Assembly (NCBI GenBank): GCA_902797895.1
Contig: CADBUS010000086.1
Coordinates: 1 to 9,332, forward strand
DNA length: 9,332 bases
Source: an uncultured Bacteroidia bacterium
GTDB taxonomy: Bacteria > Bacteroidota > Bacteroidia > Bacteroidales > UBA932
Direction of reading: 5' to 3'
Position 1 is the stretch's first letter. Each line of letters starts with the position of its first letter. The translations under genes and the position numbers were made by a program. Below are positions 1 through 6,735 of the stretch, in pieces. Below the pieces are notes generated by a model, which was given only the letters and a program-made list of their open reading frames with translations, was not told the origin of the DNA and ran no database searches.

Positions 1-31
1 ATAGTGTTTGCCAAACAGCAAAATGGCTCGG

Positions 32-39
32 CAAAGATA
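32..39 (-). promoter_or_regulatory. Probable Bacteroidetes -7 box for a leftward gene outside the window
   Basis: Read on the minus strand this is TATCTTTG, an exact match to the Bacteroidetes -7 consensus TAnnTTTG. It lies inside a 13-base stretch, TATCTATCTTTGC (43-31), that occurs identically at the lipoprotein promoter (6761-6773). The expected -33 position, 19 bases upstream at 59-62, reads ACTC on that strand and does not match TTTG. A start of transcription near position 26 running off the left edge would fit, but no coding start is visible. The call rests on the -7 box alone. Confidence 0.45.
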
Positions 40-58
40 GATAATAAAAAAGAAAAGG

Positions 59-74
59 GAGTGCCAAAACACTC
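59..74. repeat. Short palindrome GAGTG-N6-CACTC
   Basis: This is a perfect 5-base inverted repeat around a 6-base centre (CCAAAA). It sits where the -33 region of the leftward promoter candidate (32-39) would lie and about 135 bases before the EEP start at 210. Its size and spacing fit a small operator. The stem is too short and lacks the T-run expected of a terminator. No function is demonstrated, and repeats this small do occur by chance. Confidence 0.3.
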
Positions 75-195
75 AAGATAAGAAGAGACTATCTATCAAA
101 ATATAATAAATTTATTTCATTATGACATTGCTGCCAAAAGGGTAAAATGTACGCAATAGCTTGGAGATTTGGGATATGGAGGCTATTTTGCGGCA

Positions 196-201
196 AAGGA
201 G
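196..201 (+). promoter_or_regulatory. Shine-Dalgarno sequence AAGGAG for the EEP gene
   Basis: AAGGAG lies 8 bases before the ATG at 210, which is classical spacing. It is the main reason to choose 210 over the earlier in-frame ATG at 147. It stands out because none of the other intact gene starts here (thyA, folA, transporter, mutS, lipoprotein, glycosyltransferase) has a recognisable Shine-Dalgarno sequence, as is usual in Bacteroidetes. Confidence 0.55.
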
Positions 202-209
202 AAGAAACT

Positions 210-1163
210 ATGAGGGATACAACGGGTTATGCGGTGGCGATGATGCTTGCGATGTTTTGGAATGTGGAGAACTTTTTTTATCCGGAGAGGGTAAAGTATT
301 CAGACTCCTTAAACCCTAAGGTTGAGATGAATTGGGGATGGAAGCGCTTTGCTGCCAAAAGAGACGCTATTGCCAAAACAATTATTGCAACCAAAGATAA
401 GTATGGGGACTTCCCTTCATTTATAGGGTTTTGCGAGATTGGAGAGAGGAGAGTTTTGGAGCAGCTTTGCGGCAACACTCCGCTGCTAAAGTTGGGCTAT
501 AGGATTTTACACAAGGATTCTCCGGATGGCAGGGGGATAGATGTGGCAATGCTCTATCTACCGGATAGGCTGAGGGTTACAGCGGTGCGTTATTTGGCGG
601 CAGAAGAGGCTAAGACAAGGGAGATTCTCTATGCTAAAGGGGTTGCGAGGTTGCTGGAGGGAGAGGATACGCTTCATATTTTTGTAAACCATTGGCCATC
701 AAAATTGGGCGGAGCCTCCTCTGCCGCTTTGAGGGAGAGAATAGCAAAGCTGCTCCAAAGGAAAGCAGACTCTATCGCAGAGCAAAATCCGAGCGCAAAA
801 ATTATACTTATGGGAGATTTTAACGACTCTCCCACAGGGAGCGCAATAGCAAAGTTGAAGGGGTTTCGCAACCTCTCTCAAGAGCTGCAAGAATCTCTGA
901 AAAAGGAAAATACACCGGCTAAGGCAAGTCATAAATATAATGGCCGATGGGAGATGTTAGACCAATTTCTAACTCGTGGCATAGAGGGGGCAAGGGCTGA
1001 TATTTTTGCATCGCCTCACCTTTTGCAAGGCGATAAAAAGTTTCTATCGCAGAGGATAAAAAGAACTTTTATCGGGCTGCGCTACAATGGCGGTGTGAGC
1101 GACCATCTGCCCATTGTGCTGATTGTATGTAACCCAACAGATTCTTCTCTGCGCCCTGAATGA
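210..1163 (+). CDS. Endonuclease/exonuclease/phosphatase (EEP) family hydrolase
   Basis: This 317-residue protein has the full set of EEP (DNase I-like, Mg2+-dependent phosphodiesterase) motifs, numbered from the ATG at 210. They are WNVEN with Asn18, a metal-binding Glu76 in FCEIGE, RGIDVAMLY near 108-116, NHWPS with catalytic-type His161, GDFND with Asp203 and Asn205, and the terminal SDH with Asp298 and His299. The substrate could be nucleic acid, a phospholipid or a phosphorylated small molecule and cannot be fixed from sequence. The frame is open from 126. ATG 147 would add 21 Trp-rich residues that match no family feature, whereas 210 has a strong Shine-Dalgarno sequence. Neither start gives a clear signal peptide, although many Bacteroidetes relatives carry one. 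The last few residues and the stop lie in a dispersed repeat (1139-1190). thyA follows 39 bases downstream on the same strand, so co-transcription is possible. Confidence 0.88.
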   Translation: MRDTTGYAVAMMLAMFWNVENFFYPERVKYSDSLNPKVEMNWGWKRFAAKRDAIAKTIIATKDKYGDFPSFIGFCEIGERRVLEQLCGNTPLLKLGYRILHKDSPDGRGIDVAMLYLPDRLRVTAVRYLAAEEAKTREILYAKGVARLLEGEDTLHIFVNHWPSKLGGASSAALRERIAKLLQRKADSIAEQNPSAKIILMGDFNDSPTGSAIAKLKGFRNLSQELQESLKKENTPAKASHKYNGRWEMLDQFLTRGIEGARADIFASPHLLQGDKKFLSQRIKRTFIGLRYNGGVSDHLPIVLIVCNPTDSSLRPE

Positions 1164-1190
1164 AATGACAAAAACTCAAAATAGATTCTT
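1139..1190 (+). repeat. Dispersed AGATTCTT...ATGACA repeat, copy 1 (diverged)
   Basis: The segment starts AGATTCTTCTCTG, runs through GAATGAAATGACA and ends with a second AGATTCTT at 1183-1190. It shares the order AGATTCTTC(G/T)CTG, then ATGACA, then AGATTC with the intergenic element at 6631-6703. The AGATTC copies are 44 bases apart here and 37 there. It covers the last six codons and the stop of the EEP gene and almost all of the EEP-thyA spacer. Similar short intergenic repeats reading roughly AGATTCTTCGCTxxGCTCAGAATGACA occur in many bacterial genomes. Assigning this copy to that group is from memory and inference. Confidence 0.45.
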
Positions 1191-1202
1191 AAATTTGTGG
1201 CT

Positions 1203-1997
1203 ATGAAACAGTATTTAGATCTACTTAGAAAAATAATGGATGAGGGTGTGGTTAAGCACGACCGCACAGGAGTGGGAACTAAAAGTATCTTTGGCCATCA
1301 GATGAGATTCAATCTTAACGAGGGCTTTCCGCTTCTTTCTACCAAAAAAGTTCATCTTAAATCTATTATCTATGAATTACTCTGGTTTATAAATGGAGAT
1401 ACCAACATAAAATATCTTAACGATAACGGAGTTACCATTTGGGATGAGTGGGCAGATGAAAATGGAGAGTTGGGGCCTGTATATGGGGCACAATGGAGAA
1501 GATGGGATTGTGGCAACGGCATCTATATAGACCAGCTTAAGAATGTTATGGATACTTTGCAGAAGAATCCCGATTCGCGCCGCATAATTATCTCCTCTTG
1601 GAATGTGGCGCAGATAGATAAGATGGCTCTGCCGCCTTGCCACTCTCTGTTCCAATTTTATGTGGCGGAAAAGAGGCTCTCCTGCCAACTTTATCAGAGG
1701 AGTGCAGATACTTTTTTGGGGGTTCCTTTTAATATAGCTTCGTACGCTCTGCTTACTATGATGGTGGCAAAAGTTTGTGGTTTTGAGCCAGGAGATTTTA
1801 TCCATACCACCGGAGATACTCACATCTATCTGAATCATTTTGAGCAGGTGAGAGAGCAGCTGAGCCGTCAGCCGCGCCCTCTCCCAAAGATGATAATCAA
1901 AGGGGAGCAAAAGGATATATTCTCCTTCAAGTATGAAGATTTTGAACTTGTTGGGTATGAGCCACACCCGGCAATAAAAGCTCCTGTTGCGGTATGA
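1203..1997 (+). CDS. thyA: Thymidylate synthase (dUMP to dTMP, folate-dependent)
   Basis: The protein is 264 residues, exactly the length of E. coli ThyA, and every key residue sits at the E. coli number. These are Arg21, the Arg126-Arg127 pair from the partner subunit, nucleophile Cys146 in LPPCHS, Arg166, Ser167, Asp169, Asn177, and His207 with Tyr209. It methylates dUMP using methylenetetrahydrofolate, giving dTMP and dihydrofolate, as a cytoplasmic homodimer. The ATG at 1203 is preferred to the GTG at 1197 because it gives the canonical MKQYL start and the standard length. No Shine-Dalgarno sequence is visible. The stop codon overlaps the folA start (ATGA), so the two products of the dTMP cycle are translationally coupled. 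Nothing is missing or truncated. Confidence 0.98.
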   Translation: MKQYLDLLRKIMDEGVVKHDRTGVGTKSIFGHQMRFNLNEGFPLLSTKKVHLKSIIYELLWFINGDTNIKYLNDNGVTIWDEWADENGELGPVYGAQWRRWDCGNGIYIDQLKNVMDTLQKNPDSRRIIISSWNVAQIDKMALPPCHSLFQFYVAEKRLSCQLYQRSADTFLGVPFNIASYALLTMMVAKVCGFEPGDFIHTTGDTHIYLNHFEQVREQLSRQPRPLPKMIIKGEQKDIFSFKYEDFELVGYEPHPAIKAPVAV

Positions 1998-2542
1998 GCA
2001 GAGTTTCAATAATAGTTGCGGTGGCGGAGGATGGAGCCATCGGGAGGAAAAATGAACTGCTTTGGCATATTGCAGAGGATTTGAAATATTTTAAGAGGGT
2101 TACAATGGGGCATCCTGTAATTATGGGACGCAAGACCTTTGAATCTATCGGGAGGCCGCTACCCGGGCGCAGAAATATAGTTGTTTCTCGCAAAAGGCTG
2201 AAATTGCCGCAAGTTGCAGAGTTCAAAAAAGATGGCACTCCCTCCAAAACCTCTGTTGAGCAGGTGAGCGACCTGCAGAAGTTTTTAAGTTCAATTGCTG
2301 CGGCAGAGGGGGAGTTTTTTGTAATAGGCGGAGGAACCATATATGCAGCGGCAATGGAATATGCTCAAAGACTGTATGTTACCAAGATTTTTGCAAAAGC
2401 GGAAAATGCAGATACTTTCTTCCCAAAGATAGAGCCAAAGGTGTGGCAGGAGGTTGAAAGTTCAGAAATTATGAAAGATGCGGAGAATGGTATAGAGTTC
2501 CAATTTGTTGTATATCAGAGAGCAACCAAAAATAAAAAATAA
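1994..2542 (+). CDS. folA: Dihydrofolate reductase
   Basis: DHFR reduces dihydrofolate to tetrahydrofolate with NADPH, regenerating the cofactor consumed by ThyA; it is the trimethoprim target. Visible motifs are the N-terminal strand and GAIGRKNELLWH loop (14-25), active-site acid Asp29 in the AEDLKYFK helix, the NADPH-binding MGRKTFESIGRPLPGR block (44-59), and VIGGGTIY (110-117) for the second cofactor contact. At 182 residues it is longer than the E. coli enzyme (159). Much of the extra length is an insertion of about 12-15 residues at roughly 70-92, between the VVSR strand and the GGG motif, plus a Lys-rich tail. The ATG overlaps the thyA stop by 4 bases. The chromosomal operon position argues that this is the housekeeping enzyme and not a plasmid-borne dfr resistance gene. 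Confidence 0.97.
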   Translation: MSRVSIIVAVAEDGAIGRKNELLWHIAEDLKYFKRVTMGHPVIMGRKTFESIGRPLPGRRNIVVSRKRLKLPQVAEFKKDGTPSKTSVEQVSDLQKFLSSIAAAEGEFFVIGGGTIYAAAMEYAQRLYVTKIFAKAENADTFFPKIEPKVWQEVESSEIMKDAENGIEFQFVVYQRATKNKK

Positions 2543-2544
2543 AT

Positions 2545-3894
2545 ATGTCTGTAAAGGGAAGAGACTCTTTCAAAAGTTCGATGGGGGTTATTTTTGCCCT
2601 TGTTGGCTCGGCCATAGGACTTGGCAACTTGTGGCGTTTCCCCTATCTTGTTGGTACTAACGGTGGTGCGGCCTTTATTGTAATATATCTTGCGTGCGTT
2701 CTTTTGCTCTGTATGCCAATAATGATAGCTGAGTTTGTTATAGGCAGAAGGAGCCAGGCTAACGCCTTTGGGGCATTCCGCAAATTGGCTCCAAAGACAG
2801 CTTGGAAAGAGGCCGGTCTTTTGGCTGTTATAACCAGTGTTGTGCTGCTCTCATTTTATAGCGTGGTGGGAGGATGGACGATAGACTATTTTTTGAAGGC
2901 ACTCGGCTTTGTTTTTAAGCCGGAAACAGACTTTTCTGCCCACTTTGCAAATATGGTTTCATCTACTTGGGAGAATCTCTTTTTTACAATTCTGTTTCTG
3001 GTAATTACAGGAGCGGTGATATGGGCCGGAGTAAGAAACGGAATAGAGAGAACCAACAAATATCTTATGACCACCTTAGCATTTTTGATAATATTCATAG
3101 CAATATATTCAATGATGCTCCCGGGGGCGAAAGAGGGGCTGAGATTCCTCTTTAAGCCGGATTTCTCAAAGGTTACATTCTCCACAGCACTTGCCGCCTT
3201 GGGGCAGGGATTTTTGAGCCTTAGTGTTGGATGTGGCTGCGTCATAACATACGCCTCTTACGCCAACAAAGGAGATAATCTGCTCAAAACCACTACAACT
3301 ACCGCTTTGGCCGATACCTCTTTTGCCCTTATTGCCGGAATGGCAATACTTCCGGCCGTATTCTCTGCCGGAATGAGTCCGCACGAAGGGGCCGGTCTGG
3401 CTTTTGTGTCGCTACCGTATATCTTTACCACAATGCGGTTTGGCTCCATAATATCTATAATCTTCTATTTCATTCTCTTTGCTGCCGCTCTCTCCTCCTC
3501 TATCTCAATAATGGAGCCGATAGTTGCTTTTATTAAGGAGGAGTTCAAAACCAGCCGATTCAGAGCAATGCTCACATCGTTTATAATAGTGATTGCCTTT
3601 GCTGTACTGTGCGCTCTAAGTTTTGGACTTATAAGCGGTTGGAAGATTTTTGGAAAGAGTATCTTTGACTTTATGGACTATATCTCCTCCAATATCCTTA
3701 TGGCTGTTGGAGCTATGCTGGTCTCAATCTTTGCCGGTTGGAAAATCTCTGAAAAAGACTTCTTTGATGAGCTCACATCTGCAGGCAAATATAAGATACC
3801 CCGCCCTGTATTAAAGACAATAAGGCTTTTTGTGAGATATGTTGCCCCGATAGTTGTGGCAATAATTATTATTAACTCGCTGATGGGTAATTAG
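2545..3894 (+). CDS. Sodium-dependent NSS (SNF/SLC6-like) family transporter
   Basis: This 449-residue inner-membrane protein of the neurotransmitter:sodium symporter family has the LeuT fold. Helix 1 carries the family signature GSAIGLGNLWRFPY (21-34), which supplies Na+ and substrate contacts at its unwound centre. Helix 2 ends PIMIAEFVIGRR (58-69). The unwound helix 6 region is SLSVGCGCVITYASY (225-239). I count about 11 hydrophobic helices: roughly 14-36, 41-66, 90-115, 145-165, 173-193, 214-240, 250-275, 300-330, 341-363, 378-398 and 430-447. That matches the 11-helix bacterial subgroup of MhsT and Tyt1 better than 12-helix LeuT. Family members import amino acids or amines with Na+; the substrate here is not readable. 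It starts 2 bases after folA, so it belongs to the thyA-folA transcript. Its 3' end overlaps the 3' end of mutS by 4 bases. Confidence 0.93.
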   Translation: MSVKGRDSFKSSMGVIFALVGSAIGLGNLWRFPYLVGTNGGAAFIVIYLACVLLLCMPIMIAEFVIGRRSQANAFGAFRKLAPKTAWKEAGLLAVITSVVLLSFYSVVGGWTIDYFLKALGFVFKPETDFSAHFANMVSSTWENLFFTILFLVITGAVIWAGVRNGIERTNKYLMTTLAFLIIFIAIYSMMLPGAKEGLRFLFKPDFSKVTFSTALAALGQGFLSLSVGCGCVITYASYANKGDNLLKTTTTTALADTSFALIAGMAILPAVFSAGMSPHEGAGLAFVSLPYIFTTMRFGSIISIIFYFILFAAALSSSISIMEPIVAFIKEEFKTSRFRAMLTSFIIVIAFAVLCALSFGLISGWKIFGKSIFDFMDYISSNILMAVGAMLVSIFAGWKISEKDFFDELTSAGKYKIPRPVLKTIRLFVRYVAPIVVAIIIINSLMGN

Positions 3895-6542
3895 CCCAAA
3901 CCCAGCTCCTTTTTCATATCACGCAATAAATCAAAGGCTTGAAGCGGAGTCATACTGTTCATATCTGCCGCCTCTAATTTTTTGCGCAGAGCAGAAAGGG
4001 TTGGATCATCGAGCTGGAACAGCGAGAGTTGCATAGAGTTTTCCTCCTGTTTTGCGGTTGAAGATTGCTGGCCTCTTTTCCCTTTTTCAAGCTCTTTCAG
4101 CTTTATTTCGGCCTTATGTAAAACCAGCTCAGGCATACCGGCCAAACGGGCAACGTGAATACCAAAACTGTGTGCTACGCCGCCGGAGCGGAGCTTGTGA
4201 AGAAAGATTATCTCCGCGCCGCTCTCCTTAACCTCAATATGAAAATTATTTACCCCGGAGTAGAGCTTTTCAAGCTCGTTAAGCTCGTGGTAATGGGTTG
4301 CAAATATGGTCTTTGGAGCCAGGCCGCATCCTTGCAGAAACTCCACTATACTCCAGGCGATAGACATACCATCAAAGGTGCTTGTTCCCCTCCCGATTTC
4401 ATCTAAAAGTACAAGGCTGCGCTCAGAGAGGTTGTGCAAAATGGCGGCGGTCTCCAACATCTCAACCATAAAGGTGGACTCCCCTTTGGAGATGTTGTCA
4501 GATGCGCCGACGCGCGTAAATATCTTATCCACAACACCTATTGTTGCCCCTTTGGCAGGTATGTAGCAGCCGCACTGCGCCAGCAGCACGATTAGTGCAG
4601 TCTGCCTGAGCAGGGCTGATTTTCCGGACATATTAGGGCCGGTAAGAATAATTATCTGATTCTCTCCGTTATCCAAAAAGAGATCGTTGGCAACATACTC
4701 TTTATCTACCCCAACGGTGGTTTCCAAAACCGGATGCCTCCCCTGCTTTATGCTTATATTAAGGGAGTTATCCACCACAGGGCGGCAATACTTGTTCTCT
4801 TTTGCAAGTATAGCAAACCCCACAAGAATATCTATCTGGGCAATAGCATTGCAGCAGAGCTGAACAACAGAAATGTTTTGCTGAATCTTTGCCACAAGTT
4901 CAAGATAGAGCCTCTGTTCTATGGCAATAATTCTCTCCTCCGCTCCAAGAATCTTCTCCTCATACTCTTTCAGCTGAGGAGTTATGTATCTCTCCGCGCT
5001 AACCAAAGTCTGCTTGCGAATCCAATCTGCCGGAACTTTATCTTTATAGGTATTTCTGACCTCAAGATAGTAGCCGAACACATTGTTGTAACTTATTTTA
5101 AGAGAGGGGATTCCTGTGCGTTCACTCTCGCTCTGCTGCAGAGAGAGAAGAAACTCTTTGCCCTCTGTGGAGAGGCGTCTGAGTTCATCCAATTCGGCAT
5201 CAACCCCATCAGCAATTATAGGCCCTTTTCCAAATGTGGCAGCCGGCTCTGCCGCAATAACCCTTGCTATCTCATTGCTTAGCTCACTATACTTTTCCTT
5301 ATCGCGATAGAAATTATTTAATCCATCAATCTTCTCTTTCAGAGCACCTTGCTCAAGCAGCTGTGCAATAGGCTCCATCTGCGCGAGCGCTCTGTGAAGT
5401 TGCAAAGTCTCTCTGGGAACAATCTTGCCTGCCGAAGCGCGAGAGATTATTCTCTCCATATCTCCCACACACCCAATTCTTTGGTGCAATTCTTTCCGCA
5501 GATGGCTGTTTGAGAGGAAGAACTCTACTGCATCATACCTGTTGTTTATCTTCTCCACAGAGAGAAGCGGCATAGCTATCCAGCTGCGTAAAAGCCTGGC
5601 TCCCATAGCACAAGCGGTATGGTCCACAATATCCAATAGGGAGATGCCATCGGGAGAAAAAGTTTCAAAAATCTCAAGATTCCTTACCGTAAATTTATCC
5701 AGCCAAACAAACTCCTCGCGGTCTATTCTGGAGATTGAGTTTATGTGCATTGTGCCGCTCTGTCCCTTGATAGTTACAGCATCAAAACTGCTTAGGCCGG
5801 AGGCTCTGTTCTGTTGAAGATAAAAGAGAACGGTGCCGGCGGCAACCTTTGCAAGTTCCAATCGCTCAATCCCAAACCCTTTGATAGCCATCTGCCCAAA
5901 ATGCTCCTCTAACTTTGTGTTGCAGGCCTGCTCCACAAAAGCCCAGTCGTCCATTACGGTTATGTAGAACTTATCTGAAAAGTGCTTTTTGAATCCCTCT
6001 ACATACCCCTTTTGGAGTAGCACCTCTTTGGGAGAGAAATCTGCGAGCAAAACATCAATAAAATCGAGGCTACCCTGCGCCACCTTGAATGTTCCTGTAG
6101 AGACATCCAAAAAGGCTATTCCGCATAAATCTTTATAGAAATAGAGGGCAGCAAGATAGTTGTTTTTGTTGCGGTCCAAAACATCCTCGTTATAGGCAAC
6201 CCCCGGCGTAATAAGCTCAGTAACACCACGCTTAACAATAGTTTTTGCAAGTTTCGGATTCTCTAACTGATCGCATACCGCCACTTTATATCCGGCCCTC
6301 ACCAATTTTGGAAGATAATTATCTAAAGCGTGATAGGGGAAGCCGCACAACTCCACAGAATCTGCTACCAATCCGGAGCGCTTTGTGAGTATAATGCCAA
6401 GCACACGGCTCACCACAACGGCATCCTCTCCATAGGCCTCATAAAAATCTCCAACTCTCATAATTAGCAAAGCCTGAGGATATTGCGCCTTAAACTGCAT
6501 ATATTGGCGCATCATTGGGGTGTTCAGATTCTTTTCGGCCAT
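3891..6542 (-). CDS. mutS: DNA mismatch repair protein MutS
   Basis: This 883-residue MutS1 recognises mismatches as a dimer and recruits MutL using ATP. The mismatch-reading Phe-x-Glu motif is GDFYEAYGED with Phe33 and Glu35. Connector, lever and clamp domains occupy about 120-600, with the conserved RLLRSW at 316-321. The ATPase has Walker A GPNMSGKS (635-642, Lys641), the STFMVEM signature (689-695), Walker B VLLDEIGRGTSTFDG (711-725, Asp714/Glu715) and the THYHE loop (749-753). Near the C-terminus QLSLF (838-842) is a textbook beta-clamp-binding motif, followed by a helical oligomerisation tail with TPLQAFDLL. Both ends are intact. It is transcribed alone and leftward, divergent from the lipoprotein gene and convergent with the transporter. 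A candidate promoter lies at 6580-6587. mutL is not in the window. Confidence 0.98.
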   Translation of the reverse strand: MAEKNLNTPMMRQYMQFKAQYPQALLIMRVGDFYEAYGEDAVVVSRVLGIILTKRSGLVADSVELCGFPYHALDNYLPKLVRAGYKVAVCDQLENPKLAKTIVKRGVTELITPGVAYNEDVLDRNKNNYLAALYFYKDLCGIAFLDVSTGTFKVAQGSLDFIDVLLADFSPKEVLLQKGYVEGFKKHFSDKFYITVMDDWAFVEQACNTKLEEHFGQMAIKGFGIERLELAKVAAGTVLFYLQQNRASGLSSFDAVTIKGQSGTMHINSISRIDREEFVWLDKFTVRNLEIFETFSPDGISLLDIVDHTACAMGARLLRSWIAMPLLSVEKINNRYDAVEFFLSNSHLRKELHQRIGCVGDMERIISRASAGKIVPRETLQLHRALAQMEPIAQLLEQGALKEKIDGLNNFYRDKEKYSELSNEIARVIAAEPAATFGKGPIIADGVDAELDELRRLSTEGKEFLLSLQQSESERTGIPSLKISYNNVFGYYLEVRNTYKDKVPADWIRKQTLVSAERYITPQLKEYEEKILGAEERIIAIEQRLYLELVAKIQQNISVVQLCCNAIAQIDILVGFAILAKENKYCRPVVDNSLNISIKQGRHPVLETTVGVDKEYVANDLFLDNGENQIIILTGPNMSGKSALLRQTALIVLLAQCGCYIPAKGATIGVVDKIFTRVGASDNISKGESTFMVEMLETAAILHNLSERSLVLLDEIGRGTSTFDGMSIAWSIVEFLQGCGLAPKTIFATHYHELNELEKLYSGVNNFHIEVKESGAEIIFLHKLRSGGVAHSFGIHVARLAGMPELVLHKAEIKLKELEKGKRGQQSSTAKQEENSMQLSLFQLDDPTLSALRKKLEAADMNSMTPLQAFDLLRDMKKELGLG

Positions 6543-6579
6543 AACTTAAAAGCGCCATTTTGTTTGTGTGGCGTAGCTG

Positions 6580-6587
6580 CAAAATTA
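6580..6587 (-). promoter_or_regulatory. Candidate -7 box for mutS
   Basis: On the minus strand this reads TAATTTTG, an exact TAnnTTTG match, and would place transcription start near 6573, leaving a leader of about 30 bases before the mutS ATG. The expected -33 site (6607-6610) reads ACGG and is not a good match, so the assignment rests on the -7 box and its distance from the start codon. Confidence 0.4.
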
Positions 6588-6630
6588 AGAATCTGTTTTG
6601 ATTAAACCGTAAAAAAGTTTTATGCTTGTG

Positions 6631-6703
6631 CGAATCTTGGGAGGTCAAAATCTGAGATAAGATTCTTCGCTGATGCTCAGAATGACAATGGAGATAAGAT
6701 TCG
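6631..6703. repeat. Short intergenic repeat element with inverted ends, copy 2
   Basis: A 73-base unit is bounded by an 8-base inverted repeat, CGAATCTT (6631-6638) and AAGATTCG (6696-6703). Inside it, GAGATAAGATTC occurs twice exactly (6654-6665 and 6691-6702). The two copies flank a core that reads TTCGCTGATGCTCAGAATG and then ACAATG. GAATCTT (6632-6638) can also pair with AAGATTC (6659-6665). The core belongs to the widespread AGATTCTTCGCT...CAGAATGACA type of small intergenic repeat, and it resembles the copy at 1139-1190. The open frame that crosses it on the minus strand is a by-product of the repeat and not a gene. Confidence 0.6.
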
Positions 6704-6735
6704 TTTTTTCTTAAAACTTTCTTAACAATGATTTT

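Noticed and set aside
184..190. TATTTTG just before the EEP Shine-Dalgarno as a -7 box
   Set aside because: It is one base short of TAnnTTTG and too close to the ribosome-binding site to leave a leader. Treated as chance.
1377..2009. Minus-strand open frame of 210 codons antisense to thyA
   Set aside because: It is entirely antisense to a perfectly conserved thyA and shows no family motifs. A shadow frame.
1927..2340. Minus-strand open frame of 137 codons across the thyA-folA junction
   Set aside because: It is antisense to two conserved enzymes and has no promoter or motif support.
1994..2542. Possible acquired trimethoprim-resistance DHFR
   Set aside because: The ATGA overlap with thyA, matching base composition and absence of integron or transposon features point to the native housekeeping gene.
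4734..5282. Plus-strand open frame of 182 codons antisense to mutS
   Set aside because: It lies wholly inside mutS, has no recognisable domain, and its composition is what reverse reading of mutS codons gives.
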